Assembly: GCA_947471245.1 (NCBI GenBank)
Contig: CANIXM010000008.1
Span: 1 to 15,497, forward strand
Length of the DNA stretch: 15,497 nucleotides
Source of the DNA: Paludibacteraceae bacterium
Lineage (GTDB): Bacteria; Bacteroidota; Bacteroidia; Bacteroidales; Paludibacteraceae
Direction: 5' to 3'
Below the pieces are notes generated by a model. The model saw only the letters and a program-made list of their open reading frames with translations. It was not told the DNA's origin and searched no databases. Position 1 is the first letter of the stretch, and every line of letters starts with the position of its first letter. Below, piece by piece: positions 7,064-15,346 of this stretch. A program made the position numbers and the translations under genes.

Positions 7064-9523
7064 ATGAAAATAACTCAAATATCAGAAATACTTTGTAGCC
7101 TGAATTCGGTTAGAATTGAATCGGAAATTAATTGGCTATTAACTGACAGTAGAAACCTCTCATTTCCATCCGAAACCTTATTTTTTGCAATTGAGACCAA
7201 CAGAAATGATGGTCACAACTACATCATTGAACTGTACAATAATAATGTGCGAAACTTTGTGGTTCATCAAAAACGGGAAGAATTTGAAACGATGAGTGAT
7301 GCTAATTTCATCCTGGTAGTGGACACACTAGCTGCATTGCAAAAATTAGTCACAGTACATCGCAATCAATTCAATATACCCATCATCGGTATCACTGGTA
7401 GCAACGGTAAAACCGTAGTTAAAGAATGGTTGTACCAACTTCTAAATAAAGATTATAAGACTATCAGGTCACCACGGAGTTATAATTCACAAATTGGAGT
7501 ACCTCTATCTGTCTGGAATTTAAACAAGGATACAGAACTTGGCATTTTCGAAGCGGGAATATCCCAACCAAATGAAATGACCACGATCACGCCAATTATT
7601 ATTCCTACAATTGGCATTCTGACAAATATCGGAGATGCACATCAAGAAAACTTCACGAGCCTAAAACAAAAATGTGAGGAGAAACTGAAGTTGTTTACAA
7701 ACTCAAAAGTATTGATTTATTGCTCCGACAACAAACTTATTGATATCTCTGTTTCACAATCTGGATTTAAAGGTAAAGTACTTGATTGGGGGAAAAACGA
7801 ACATGCGTCTATTAAAATCAAGTCTATCTGTAAGGTAAAATTCAATACAGTTATTAGTATCGAATACGAGCAGAACAATTACTCTTTTGAGATTCAGTTT
7901 GTAGATGAAGCGTCCATTGAAAACATACTCCATTGCATTGTACTTATGTTATACCTCAAGTATTCATCAGACACAATAGCCGAACGAGTTATGCAAATTG
8001 AATCAGTAGCGATGCGGATGAATGTAAAAGACGGTGTAAACAACTGTACAATCATTAATGACACTTATAATTCGGACTTAAACTCTCTCTCCATTGCATT
8101 AGATTTTCTAAATCAGCAGGCAGTTTCAAAATCACTTAAGCGTACCTTAATTCTGTCTGACATACATCAAACAGGACAATCAGCTGATGAACTGTTTAAC
8201 AAAGTATCAGAGCTGATTAGCAATAAAAAGATCAGTAGATTGATTGGGATAGGAGCAGAAATATCCAAGTTTAAAAACAAATTCAAGGTCGAAATGATGA
8301 ACTTTTTTAAGGACACTGATGAATTCCTACATTCAAGTGAAATAAGAAGTTTTATTAACGAAGTAATCTTAATAAAGGGCTCTCGAAGTTTTCAGTTTGA
8401 ACGAATTTCATCACAGTTGGAGTTCGTAACACATGAAACCATTTTGGAAGTTAATCTCAACGCCCTGATTGACAATCTCAACTACTTCAGATCAAAACTT
8501 AATCCTAAAACAAAAGTGGTGTGCATGGTCAAGGCTTTCGCTTATGGAAGTGGTGCTGTGGAAGTGGCACGAACGTTGCAACATCATAGATGTGACTATC
8601 TAGCTGTGGCTGTGGCAGATGAGGGAGCTGAATTACGACGAGAGGGAATTAGAATTCCAATTATGGTGATGAATCCTGAACTTGGAGGATTTGGGATGAT
8701 CATTGATAATAACTTAGAACCCGAGATATACAATTTCAGAATACTGGAAGCCTTCAGTGATGTGGTTGGTAAACTTGGATTGATTGACTATCCAATACAT
8801 ATTAAAATAGATTCTGGCATGCATCGATTGGGCTTTGAGCCAAACGAAATAAACAACTTAATCGAATATGTAAAAGCTAATCCACAAATTAAAATAAGAA
8901 CCGTTTTTTCTCACTTATCAGCAGCCGATGATGCTCGATACGATTCTTTTACGCGGCAACAAGTAGATACATTTCTACAATGTGCTGATTTGATCACATC
9001 TTCATTTTCTCATGATATTTTAAAACACATATGTAATTCGGCAGCCACGGAGCGGTTTCCTGAATATCAATTTGATATGATACGGCTTGGAATAGGTCAT
9101 TATGGTATAAGTTCAATTCCTGATCTGAAACTAAAAACTGTTTGTGCTTTAAAAACAATCATCATACAAATCAAAGATATTCCAGCAGGTGAATCCATTG
9201 GCTACGGTAGAAAAGGAATTTCAAGTAAAAATCGGAAAATTGGAATCTTACCCATCGGTTATGCTGATGGCTATGACAGAAAACTAGGCAATGGTGTAGG
9301 CGAGGTATTTGTAAATAGAAAGCGAGCCAAGATAGTTGGCAATATATGCATGGATTTATGCATGATTGACATTACTGCTATGGACGTGACTGAGGGGGAT
9401 GTAGTGGAACTTTTTGGTGAAAATATAAGTATTAATGAAATAGCCGAACAACTAAAAACTATTACCTACGAAGTCTTAACTGGTATTTCAAGAAGGGTTA
9501 AACGTATTTATTACCAAGAATAA
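7064..9523 (+). CDS. murF-alr: Bifunctional UDP-MurNAc-tripeptide:D-Ala-D-Ala ligase (MurF) / alanine racemase (Alr)
   Basis: This single 819-residue cytoplasmic chain joins two peptidoglycan precursor enzymes. The MurF half (about 1-450) has the DSR motif near 28-30, the ATP loop GITGSNGKT (109-117, Lys116), the acidic EAG of the Mur ligase centre (Glu163), NIGDAHQENF with His193, and the C-terminal ligase motif DTYNSD (333-338). The Alr half (about 458-819) has the PLP-binding lysine in VKAFAYGSG (Lys490), IDSGMHRLGF, the catalytic tyrosine in SIGYGRKG (Tyr714), the second-half motif GYADGYDR, and NICMDLCMID. Both halves therefore look active. The racemase makes D-Ala, and MurF adds the D-Ala-D-Ala dipeptide to UDP-MurNAc-tripeptide, with Ddl acting between them. 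The fusion is characteristic of Bacteroidota. No recognisable promoter lies between the preceding terminator and the ATG; the next gene starts 1 base after the stop. Confidence 0.95.
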   Translation: MKITQISEILCSLNSVRIESEINWLLTDSRNLSFPSETLFFAIETNRNDGHNYIIELYNNNVRNFVVHQKREEFETMSDANFILVVDTLAALQKLVTVHRNQFNIPIIGITGSNGKTVVKEWLYQLLNKDYKTIRSPRSYNSQIGVPLSVWNLNKDTELGIFEAGISQPNEMTTITPIIIPTIGILTNIGDAHQENFTSLKQKCEEKLKLFTNSKVLIYCSDNKLIDISVSQSGFKGKVLDWGKNEHASIKIKSICKVKFNTVISIEYEQNNYSFEIQFVDEASIENILHCIVLMLYLKYSSDTIAERVMQIESVAMRMNVKDGVNNCTIINDTYNSDLNSLSIALDFLNQQAVSKSLKRTLILSDIHQTGQSADELFNKVSELISNKKISRLIGIGAEISKFKNKFKVEMMNFFKDTDEFLHSSEIRSFINEVILIKGSRSFQFERISSQLEFVTHETILEVNLNALIDNLNYFRSKLNPKTKVVCMVKAFAYGSGAVEVARTLQHHRCDYLAVAVADEGAELRREGIRIPIMVMNPELGGFGMIIDNNLEPEIYNFRILEAFSDVVGKLGLIDYPIHIKIDSGMHRLGFEPNEINNLIEYVKANPQIKIRTVFSHLSAADDARYDSFTRQQVDTFLQCADLITSSFSHDILKHICNSAATERFPEYQFDMIRLGIGHYGISSIPDLKLKTVCALKTIIIQIKDIPAGESIGYGRKGISSKNRKIGILPIGYADGYDRKLGNGVGEVFVNRKRAKIVGNICMDLCMIDITAMDVTEGDVVELFGENISINEIAEQLKTITYEVLTGISRRVKRIYYQE

Positions 9524-9524
9524 G

Positions 9525-10295
9525 ATGATATCTGTCAACATAGCTAACATAGAAAAGTCAGACTGCATTTTAAAAAGTGCCTATTTGCTTTCTTGCCAAT
9601 TGAAAAAAGAATTTGGAATAGTGTGGTTTTTGAATATTGGGGAAACAAAAGAACAAGTTGAAAGAGAAATTGCAGACAAAATCATACAATTAGAACTCAC
9701 ACAGGTTCGCACATACATCATTGATTATAAATCAGAAAGTATAGAAAGTTTCTGTGAAAAGAATGAGTCTTCATTTCTGTTTATTCAACTGGAAGATGAA
9801 AAATCCAAGACGATAAAAGGATTATTAAATAATTGTAGAAACCTACGAATTCCTTACGTATATTGGAAATCTTCGTTTAGTCAACTTGATATAAATCAGG
9901 TAGTTTTACCCATTGGATTTTTGGAAGAGGAATTAGAGAAAGCGCAGTTCGCCTCAGCTTTCGGACGATTTAGCCAGTCAAAAATTCACATGCTACTGGC
10001 AAATGATTATGGATCCAAAGCAAAGAGAAATGCAGAAAAAATGCAAAATTTATTTGATAAGTTCAACTTACCCTATACCCTTTCAACAGCAAAATCTGAC
10101 AGTTTCAAAGTAGAAATGGAAGCCATAGAATTTGCGACTAAAGTGAATGGAGGGATCATCATCATTTCAGCATCACGTGACTACGGACTGGATGATATAT
10201 TCTTCGGACCAAAGGAGTTTCATGTTATCCGAAAATCAGAAATTCCTATCTTATTGGTCAACCCGAGAGGGGATTTATATGCACTCTGCGATTAG
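9525..10295 (+). CDS. Universal stress protein (UspA)-like protein
   Basis: This 256-residue soluble protein appears to contain two Usp-type alpha/beta units. The first (about 1-120) has a hydrophobic strand at FGIVWFLNIG; the second (about 125-250) has VVLPIGFLEEELEKAQFA, the strand KIHMLLAN (153-160), a helix rich in Lys and Gln, GGIIIISAS (209-217), and the end PILLVNPRGDLYALCD. The C-terminal NPRxDLY-LCD form is one I associate with Usp family members of Bacteroidota. The usual ATP-binding GxxGx9GS motif is not visible, so nucleotide binding is doubtful. The ATG follows the murF-alr stop codon after a single base, which implies cotranscription and translational coupling, and a terminator follows. 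Its role next to a cell-wall enzyme is unknown. The family call is moderate, resting on fold pattern and the C-terminus rather than on a catalytic motif. Confidence 0.65.
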   Translation: MISVNIANIEKSDCILKSAYLLSCQLKKEFGIVWFLNIGETKEQVEREIADKIIQLELTQVRTYIIDYKSESIESFCEKNESSFLFIQLEDEKSKTIKGLLNNCRNLRIPYVYWKSSFSQLDINQVVLPIGFLEEELEKAQFASAFGRFSQSKIHMLLANDYGSKAKRNAEKMQNLFDKFNLPYTLSTAKSDSFKVEMEAIEFATKVNGGIIIISASRDYGLDDIFFGPKEFHVIRKSEIPILLVNPRGDLYALCD

Positions 10296-10303
10296 AAAAT
10301 AGG

Positions 10304-10339
10304 AAAAGCGGTTGTCTGATATTTTGACAACCGCTTTTT
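10304..10339 (+). terminator. Rho-independent terminator between convergent genes
   Basis: The arms AAAAGCGGTTGTC and GACAACCGCTTTT form a perfect 13-base-pair stem around a 9-base loop, ending in five T residues on the plus strand. It ends the murF-alr/usp unit 8 bases after the stop codon. Read from the minus strand the same hairpin is followed by TTTTCCTATTTT, so it may also stop transcription of the convergent carbamoyl-phosphate synthase gene, whose stop codon is at 10376. Confidence 0.9.
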
Positions 10340-10375
10340 GCTTTACAACTACAGAGTTAAATCACCTGCATTTAA

Positions 10376-13300
10376 TCAATACTCATCCCAACTAGTAATT
10401 TTAATATCTTCCATTGACTTATTACAAAAAGCAGTAATAAATGCACTGGCAAGACGAGCATTGGTCAAAAGTGGAATATTAAAGTCAATCGCACTTCGAC
10501 GGATAATGTAATCATTTTCCAACTCGCGGCGGCTTGTATTCTTTGGTATATTTATAACTAAGTCAAATTGCTTGTTGGCAAGCATATTTTTCACATTAAA
10601 CTCACCTTCCTCATCAGGCCACTGAACTCGTGTAGATGCTACACCATTCTCTGCAAGGAAGTTACAAGTACCACCTGTGGAATAAAGTTCATATCCCTTC
10701 TTTTGAAGCAACTTACAAGCATCAAGTAAATCAACTTTCGATTTTGCTTCACCAGATGAAATCATAATTCTCTTTTCTGGAATGCGATAGCCTACTGAAA
10801 GTAATGATTTTAATATAGCTTCCTGAAGATCAAATCCAATACATCCAACCTCACCTGTAGAAGCCATATCTACTCCCAATACAGGGTCGGCTTGTTGAAG
10901 GCGAGCAAATGAAAATTGTGAAGCCTTGATACCCACATAATCCAAGTCAAATGCTGATTTTTCTGGTTTTTCAACCTCCAGCCCTAGCATTACTTTAGTT
11001 GCCAATTCAATAAAGTTAATTTTCAACACTTTAGATACAAATGGGAAACTACGAGATGAACGCAAATTACACTCTATCACCTTGATATAATTGTCCTTCG
11101 CCAAGAACTGGATATTAAAAGGTCCAGATATATTTAGTGATTTAGCTATTTCACGGGCTATATTCTTGATTCTACGAATGGTCTCTACGTAAATCTTTTG
11201 TGGAGGAAACTGCGTAGTAGCATCACCTGAGTGTACACCTGCAAACTCCACGTGTTCAGAAATAGCATATACCAATATTTCCCCTTTATCGGCCACTGCA
11301 TCAATTTCTATCTCTTTACAACGCTCAATGAACTCCGAAATTACAACCGGATGCTTCTTTGACACATCCGTTGCCAGCTTTAAGAAACTTTCTAATTGTG
11401 CTGAGTCATGACAAACATTCATAGCAGCACCCGAAAGCACGTAGGAAGGTCTCACCAAAACAGGGAAGCCAATACCTTCCACGAATTCATTTACATCTTC
11501 AAAAGTGGTGAGCTCCTTCCAGCGCGGTTGATCTATACCTAGTTCATCAAGCATGGAAGAGAATTTATGTCGATCTTCTGCCATGTCTATGAAATTGGCT
11601 TGTGTACCAAGTATATTAACTTTGCATTCAGCAAGCTTAATGGCAAGATTATTAGGAATTTGACCACCTGTTGACACGATAGTTCCCATTGGATTTTCCA
11701 TCTCTATGATGTCCATCACACGTTCAAAACTCAACTCATCAAAGTACAGTCTGTCACACATGTCGTAATCAGTAGAAACCGTTTCTGGATTGTAGTTAAT
11801 CATTACCGAACGGAATCCCTCTTTGCGAATAGTCATCAGTGCATTTACACCACACCAGTCAAATTCCACAGAAGAACCGATACGATATGCTCCTGACCCA
11901 AGTACCACTACCGAACGATGGTCGCCAAGATATTTCATATCACTGGCAGTACCTCCATAAGTCAAATACAAATAGTTGGTCTGAGCAGGATATTCAGCAG
12001 CCAATGTATCTATCTGCTTAACTACAGGTAGGATACCACGACTTATACGATTGGCACGTGTAATTTTATTTAGCTCTTCTACATCGTTTGGATCACATTT
12101 AGTCACAAGACGTGTGATTTGAAAATCTGAGAATCCCATTTCTTTAGCACGGCGCAACAAGCTGTCTGGCAATTCATTGATTGAGTTAAAGGCCTCCAAC
12201 TCACTTTCTTTATCCACTATAGCCTTTAACTTGTGAAGGAACCAACGGTCAATTCGTGTCAATTCATGTAATCTGTCCACTGTATATCCACTGTGCAATG
12301 CTTGCGCTAGATAGAATGCTCTACGGTCAGTTGGCTGATTGAGTGCAGCATCTAAGTCATCAGAATAAAAATCCTTATTGGCAACAAAACCATGCATACC
12401 TAGTCCAATCATGCGAAGACCTTTTTGGAAGGCTTCCTCAAAATTTCGACCAATGGACATTATCTCACCCACAGATTTCATGCTACTTCCAAGTAGGCGC
12501 GAAACACCTTGAAATTTACCCAAATCCCAACGAGGAATTTTACATACGATATAATCCAATGCAGGTTCAAAGAATGCGGTAGTATCTTTGGTTACTGAGT
12601 TTTTCAACTCAGGAAGTCCGTAACCCAAGCCCAGTTTAGCTGCTACAAACGCCAATGGATAACCAGTAGCCTTAGAAGCAAGAGCAGAAGAACGACTCAA
12701 ACGAGCATTCACTTCTATCACACGATAATCCTCTGAGAATGGATCAAAAGCATATTGAACATTGCATTCACCCACAATACCTATGTGGCGGATGATTCGA
12801 ATAGCCAATTCGCGAAGTTTGTGATATTCGCTGTTTGTCAATGTTTGAGAAGGAGCTACTACGATACTTTCACCTGTATGAATACCAAGTGGATCGAAGT
12901 TTTCCATATTACAAACTGTTATACAGTTGTCGTATTTATCACGCACCACTTCGTATTCTATCTCTTTCCAGCCTTTGAGCGATTTTTCAACCAACACTTG
13001 CGGTGAATAAGCGAATGCTTTATCAACAAGGGTTTTCAACTCTTCATCATTGTCGCAAAATCCACTTCCCAAACCACCCAACGCATAAGCTGCACGTACA
13101 ATCACAGGATAGCCCAACTCATTGGCAGCACGGGTTGCATCTACAAGATTGGTAACAGCCTCACTCTTAATGTATTTTACATCAATTTCTGATAGCTTTT
13201 GATTAAAAATTTCGCGATCTTCAGTATTAATTATCGATTGAACAGGCGTACCTAAAACACGGATATTGTATTTTTCAAAAATCTTATTCTTAAACAATGC

Positions 13301-14746
13301 CACACCACAATTCAGTGCTGTTTGCCCTCCGAAAGATAGAAAAATACCATCAGGACGCTCTTTCTCTATCACTCTCTCTACAAAATCAGGAGTCACTGGC
13401 AAGAAATAAACCTTGTCTGCAATTCCTTCAGATGTTTGTACAGTTGCAATGTTTGGATTGATAAGCACAGTACTTATACCCTCTTCTTTCAATGCTTTCA
13501 ATGCTTGTGATCCGGAATAGTCAAACTCTCCTGCTTCGCCAATTTTTAAAGCTCCAGATCCAAGTACCAATACTTTCTTAATCTCACCTTTATTAATTTG
13601 CTTATCCTCATGAGTAGTTTTCAATCGAGATGTCAACTCCTCCTCTATCATTACAGGAATGCTCTTGCTGAAAGTAGAAAGTGTTTTGATGAATACATCA
13701 AATAAGAACTCAGTATCAGTAGGTCCTGAAGCAGCTTCAGGATGAAACTGAGCCGAGAACCAAGGCATGGTCTTATGTTGAATACCTTCATTGGTATTAT
13801 CATTCATGTTGATGAATAATGGTTCCCAATCAGAAGACATTGTAGTGGTATCAACCGCAAAACCGTGATTTTGAGAAGTGATAAATGCACGCTGAGTGCC
13901 TACCAATTGCACTGGCTGGTTATGACTGCGGTGACCGTATTTAAGTTTATATGTTTTCGCTCCTCCAGCAACCGAAAGCAATTGGTTACCCATACATATT
14001 CCAAAAATGGGCTTACCTGTTTCCATTGCTTTCTGAATATGCTTTACTGTATCTTGACAGTATTCAGGATCACCAGGACCGTTGGAAATAAACAATCCAT
14101 CAAACTCAATGTGGTTGAAATCATAATCCCATGGCACTCTTATTACAGTAGTGTCGCGATTCAGAAGACAACGTATGATATTATGTTTCACTCCACAGTC
14201 AACCAGGAGTACTCTATGTTTACCGTTACCATAAGTGATTACTTCTTTGCAACTAACCTTTGCAACTTGGTTTTCATCGTCAGGGTTAATAAAATCAATA
14301 TCCTCACCATCAGGAAAAACAAATTTTCCACGCATTGTTCCCTTTTCACGAACCAGCTTGGTCAATTCACGCGTGTCCACTCCAAAAATACCAGGTGTTT
14401 TGTTTTCCTTCAACCAATCACTCAGACTTTTGCCTGCATTCCAATGACTATATTCAAAAGAAAAATCGGAAATAATCAAGCCTGATGCTTGGATTTTTTC
14501 CGATTCATAAAAAGTTGAAAGTCCATCCTTTATTGTGTCGTTGGGAACACCATAATTGCCAACCAAAGGAAATGTAACTGCCAATAGCTGACCCGAATAG
14601 GAAGGATCCGTCAAACTTTCTGGATAGCCTACCATGGCCGTATTAAAAACTACTTCTCCAGCTACGGCTTTCTCGTAACCAAATGACTTACCTTTAAAAA
14701 CAGTTCCATCTTCTAGAACTAAATGTAGGGGCTTGAACTCTTGCAT
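10376..14746 (-). CDS. carAB: Single-chain glutamine-hydrolysing carbamoyl-phosphate synthase (CarA-CarB fusion)
   Basis: One uninterrupted 1456-residue frame encodes both subunits that are usually separate in bacteria. Residues 1-355 are the glutaminase: LEDGTVFKGKSFG at the start, the nucleophile Cys251 in GICMGNQ, and His335/Glu337 in FHPEAASGP, all intact. A linker of about 30 residues (358-388) leads into KKVLVLGSGALKIGEAGEFDYSGSQ, the normal start of a large subunit. The first ATP-grasp synthetase unit follows (about 500-720, with YALGGLGSGF and EVNARLSRSSALASKATGYP), then the oligomerisation region (about 800-930), the second unit (VVVLGSGAYRIGSSVEFDW at 946-964; RPSYVLSGAAMNV; ECNLRSSRSFPFVSK) and an MGS-like allosteric domain (about 1320-1450). 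The product, carbamoyl phosphate, feeds pyrimidine and arginine synthesis. Wording such as KIPRWDLGKF and NYNPETVSTDYDMCDRLYFDE recalls eukaryotic CAD/CPS-II more than E. coli CarB. It has its own promoter and a leader of about 115 bases. Confidence 0.95.
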   Translation of the reverse strand: MQEFKPLHLVLEDGTVFKGKSFGYEKAVAGEVVFNTAMVGYPESLTDPSYSGQLLAVTFPLVGNYGVPNDTIKDGLSTFYESEKIQASGLIISDFSFEYSHWNAGKSLSDWLKENKTPGIFGVDTRELTKLVREKGTMRGKFVFPDGEDIDFINPDDENQVAKVSCKEVITYGNGKHRVLLVDCGVKHNIIRCLLNRDTTVIRVPWDYDFNHIEFDGLFISNGPGDPEYCQDTVKHIQKAMETGKPIFGICMGNQLLSVAGGAKTYKLKYGHRSHNQPVQLVGTQRAFITSQNHGFAVDTTTMSSDWEPLFINMNDNTNEGIQHKTMPWFSAQFHPEAASGPTDTEFLFDVFIKTLSTFSKSIPVMIEEELTSRLKTTHEDKQINKGEIKKVLVLGSGALKIGEAGEFDYSGSQALKALKEEGISTVLINPNIATVQTSEGIADKVYFLPVTPDFVERVIEKERPDGIFLSFGGQTALNCGVALFKNKIFEKYNIRVLGTPVQSIINTEDREIFNQKLSEIDVKYIKSEAVTNLVDATRAANELGYPVIVRAAYALGGLGSGFCDNDEELKTLVDKAFAYSPQVLVEKSLKGWKEIEYEVVRDKYDNCITVCNMENFDPLGIHTGESIVVAPSQTLTNSEYHKLRELAIRIIRHIGIVGECNVQYAFDPFSEDYRVIEVNARLSRSSALASKATGYPLAFVAAKLGLGYGLPELKNSVTKDTTAFFEPALDYIVCKIPRWDLGKFQGVSRLLGSSMKSVGEIMSIGRNFEEAFQKGLRMIGLGMHGFVANKDFYSDDLDAALNQPTDRRAFYLAQALHSGYTVDRLHELTRIDRWFLHKLKAIVDKESELEAFNSINELPDSLLRRAKEMGFSDFQITRLVTKCDPNDVEELNKITRANRISRGILPVVKQIDTLAAEYPAQTNYLYLTYGGTASDMKYLGDHRSVVVLGSGAYRIGSSVEFDWCGVNALMTIRKEGFRSVMINYNPETVSTDYDMCDRLYFDELSFERVMDIIEMENPMGTIVSTGGQIPNNLAIKLAECKVNILGTQANFIDMAEDRHKFSSMLDELGIDQPRWKELTTFEDVNEFVEGIGFPVLVRPSYVLSGAAMNVCHDSAQLESFLKLATDVSKKHPVVISEFIERCKEIEIDAVADKGEILVYAISEHVEFAGVHSGDATTQFPPQKIYVETIRRIKNIAREIAKSLNISGPFNIQFLAKDNYIKVIECNLRSSRSFPFVSKVLKINFIELATKVMLGLEVEKPEKSAFDLDYVGIKASQFSFARLQQADPVLGVDMASTGEVGCIGFDLQEAILKSLLSVGYRIPEKRIMISSGEAKSKVDLLDACKLLQKKGYELYSTGGTCNFLAENGVASTRVQWPDEEGEFNVKNMLANKQFDLVINIPKNTSRRELENDYIIRRSAIDFNIPLLTNARLASAFITAFCNKSMEDIKITSWDEY

Positions 14747-14766
14747 AAATATATAGTAGATTGTTA

Positions 14767-14835
14767 TTATTGAATGTCAAAATCAGGATTCTGATGATGT
14801 GCTTTAATTTGAACATCAGCGAGTTTCTCCTTCAT
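14767..14835 (-). other. Possible leader peptide frame upstream of carAB
   Basis: On the minus strand an ATG at 14833-14835 opens a 22-codon frame beginning MKEKLADVQI and ending NPDFDIQ at two consecutive TAA codons. The stop lies 20 bases before the carAB start codon. The whole frame lies inside the predicted leader, about 28 bases after the predicted start of transcription. It has no clear Shine-Dalgarno sequence, but neither do most genes here. It contains no arginine and no pyrimidine-sensing T run. Translation is not proven; a frame of this length can occur by chance. Confidence 0.3.
14782..14819 (-). promoter_or_regulatory. Two competing hairpins in the carAB leader
   Basis: The segment 14791-14795 can pair in two exclusive ways. 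With 14782-14786 it makes a small hairpin, read on the minus strand as ATCAG-AATC-CTGAT, followed by TTTT. With 14814-14819 it makes a 6-base-pair stem, CTGATG with CATCAG, around a 17-base loop. The layout resembles an attenuator with alternative folds, but the stems are short and the terminator-like form is weak. Regulation is inferred, not shown. Confidence 0.25.
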
Positions 14836-14869
14836 TTCAAGGAAAATTTAGGGTAGGTCCAAATTGGTG

Positions 14870-14901
14870 CAAAAGTACTACTTTCTTTCGACTCTGACAA
14901 A
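14870..14901 (-). promoter_or_regulatory. Bacteroidota-type promoter for carAB
   Basis: On the minus strand TTTG (14898-14901) and TACTTTTG (14870-14877) match the -33 and -7 elements of the phylum, with a 20-base spacer. The -7 box has the same eight bases as that of the FISUMP gene promoter. Transcription would start near 14863, giving a leader of about 115 bases before the carAB ATG at 14746. Confidence 0.75.
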
Positions 14902-14969
14902 TGGAATATCAATCAAAAATGGAGGTTTTAGAGAAAGTTTTCAACAACAATTTTATTCGGCAGTCACTT

Positions 14970-15338
14970 CTACTTCTTAAAAATAAAAAAAACAGCTAAA
15001 ATCAAAAAAATGAATCCAACTAAGTGATTCCATCTTAAGGTCTCTGTTTTGAAAACAAAAATTACAAATACTGAAAACGTCATAAGCGTAATCACTTCTT
15101 GTATCACTTTCAGTTGCCAAAGACTAAACGGACCACCATTATCAACAAATCCGATTCTATTAGCTGGCACTTGAAAAATATACTCAAAAAAAGCAATACC
15201 CCAACTGATAAGGATGATTGAGAATATTCCAAGTTTACTCAACTGACCCATTTGGCTAAACTTCAAATGACCATACCAGGCTAAAGTCATGAAGGTATTT
15301 GATATTACTAGCAAAAAGATGCAATATAATGCTCTCAT
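14970..15338 (-). CDS. DMT (DUF486) family small inner-membrane protein
   Basis: This 122-residue protein has four predicted membrane helices (about 2-21, 36-54, 76-96, 104-120), as in small multidrug-resistance-type members of the drug/metabolite transporter superfamily. The central block ILISWGIAFFEYIFQVPANRIG (from about residue 42) and the later FSLWQLKVIQEVITL (71-85) are the signature of the DUF486 family, with the conserved glutamates 52 and 81 in or near helices. No substrate is known for the family, and a transport function is only inferred from fold. The start codon lies 8 bases after the stop of the upstream gene, so the two are probably cotranscribed. No clear terminator follows; the carAB promoter begins about 70 bases downstream on the same strand. 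Confidence 0.88.
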   Translation of the reverse strand: MRALYCIFLLVISNTFMTLAWYGHLKFSQMGQLSKLGIFSIILISWGIAFFEYIFQVPANRIGFVDNGGPFSLWQLKVIQEVITLMTFSVFVIFVFKTETLRWNHLVGFIFLILAVFFIFKK

Positions 15339-15346
15339 ATTGTCAA

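Noticed and set aside
13865..14485. A 206-codon open frame on the plus strand inside the glutaminase part of carAB
   Set aside because: It lies wholly antisense to strongly conserved coding sequence, shows no family motif, and is cysteine/phenylalanine-rich with irregular composition, as expected of a shadow frame.
10376..14746. Fusion as an assembly or sequencing error joining carA and carB
   Set aside because: The linker reads as plausible protein, the frame is open over 4.4 kb, there is no CarB start codon at the join, and the linker has its own character; not formally excluded, but unlikely.
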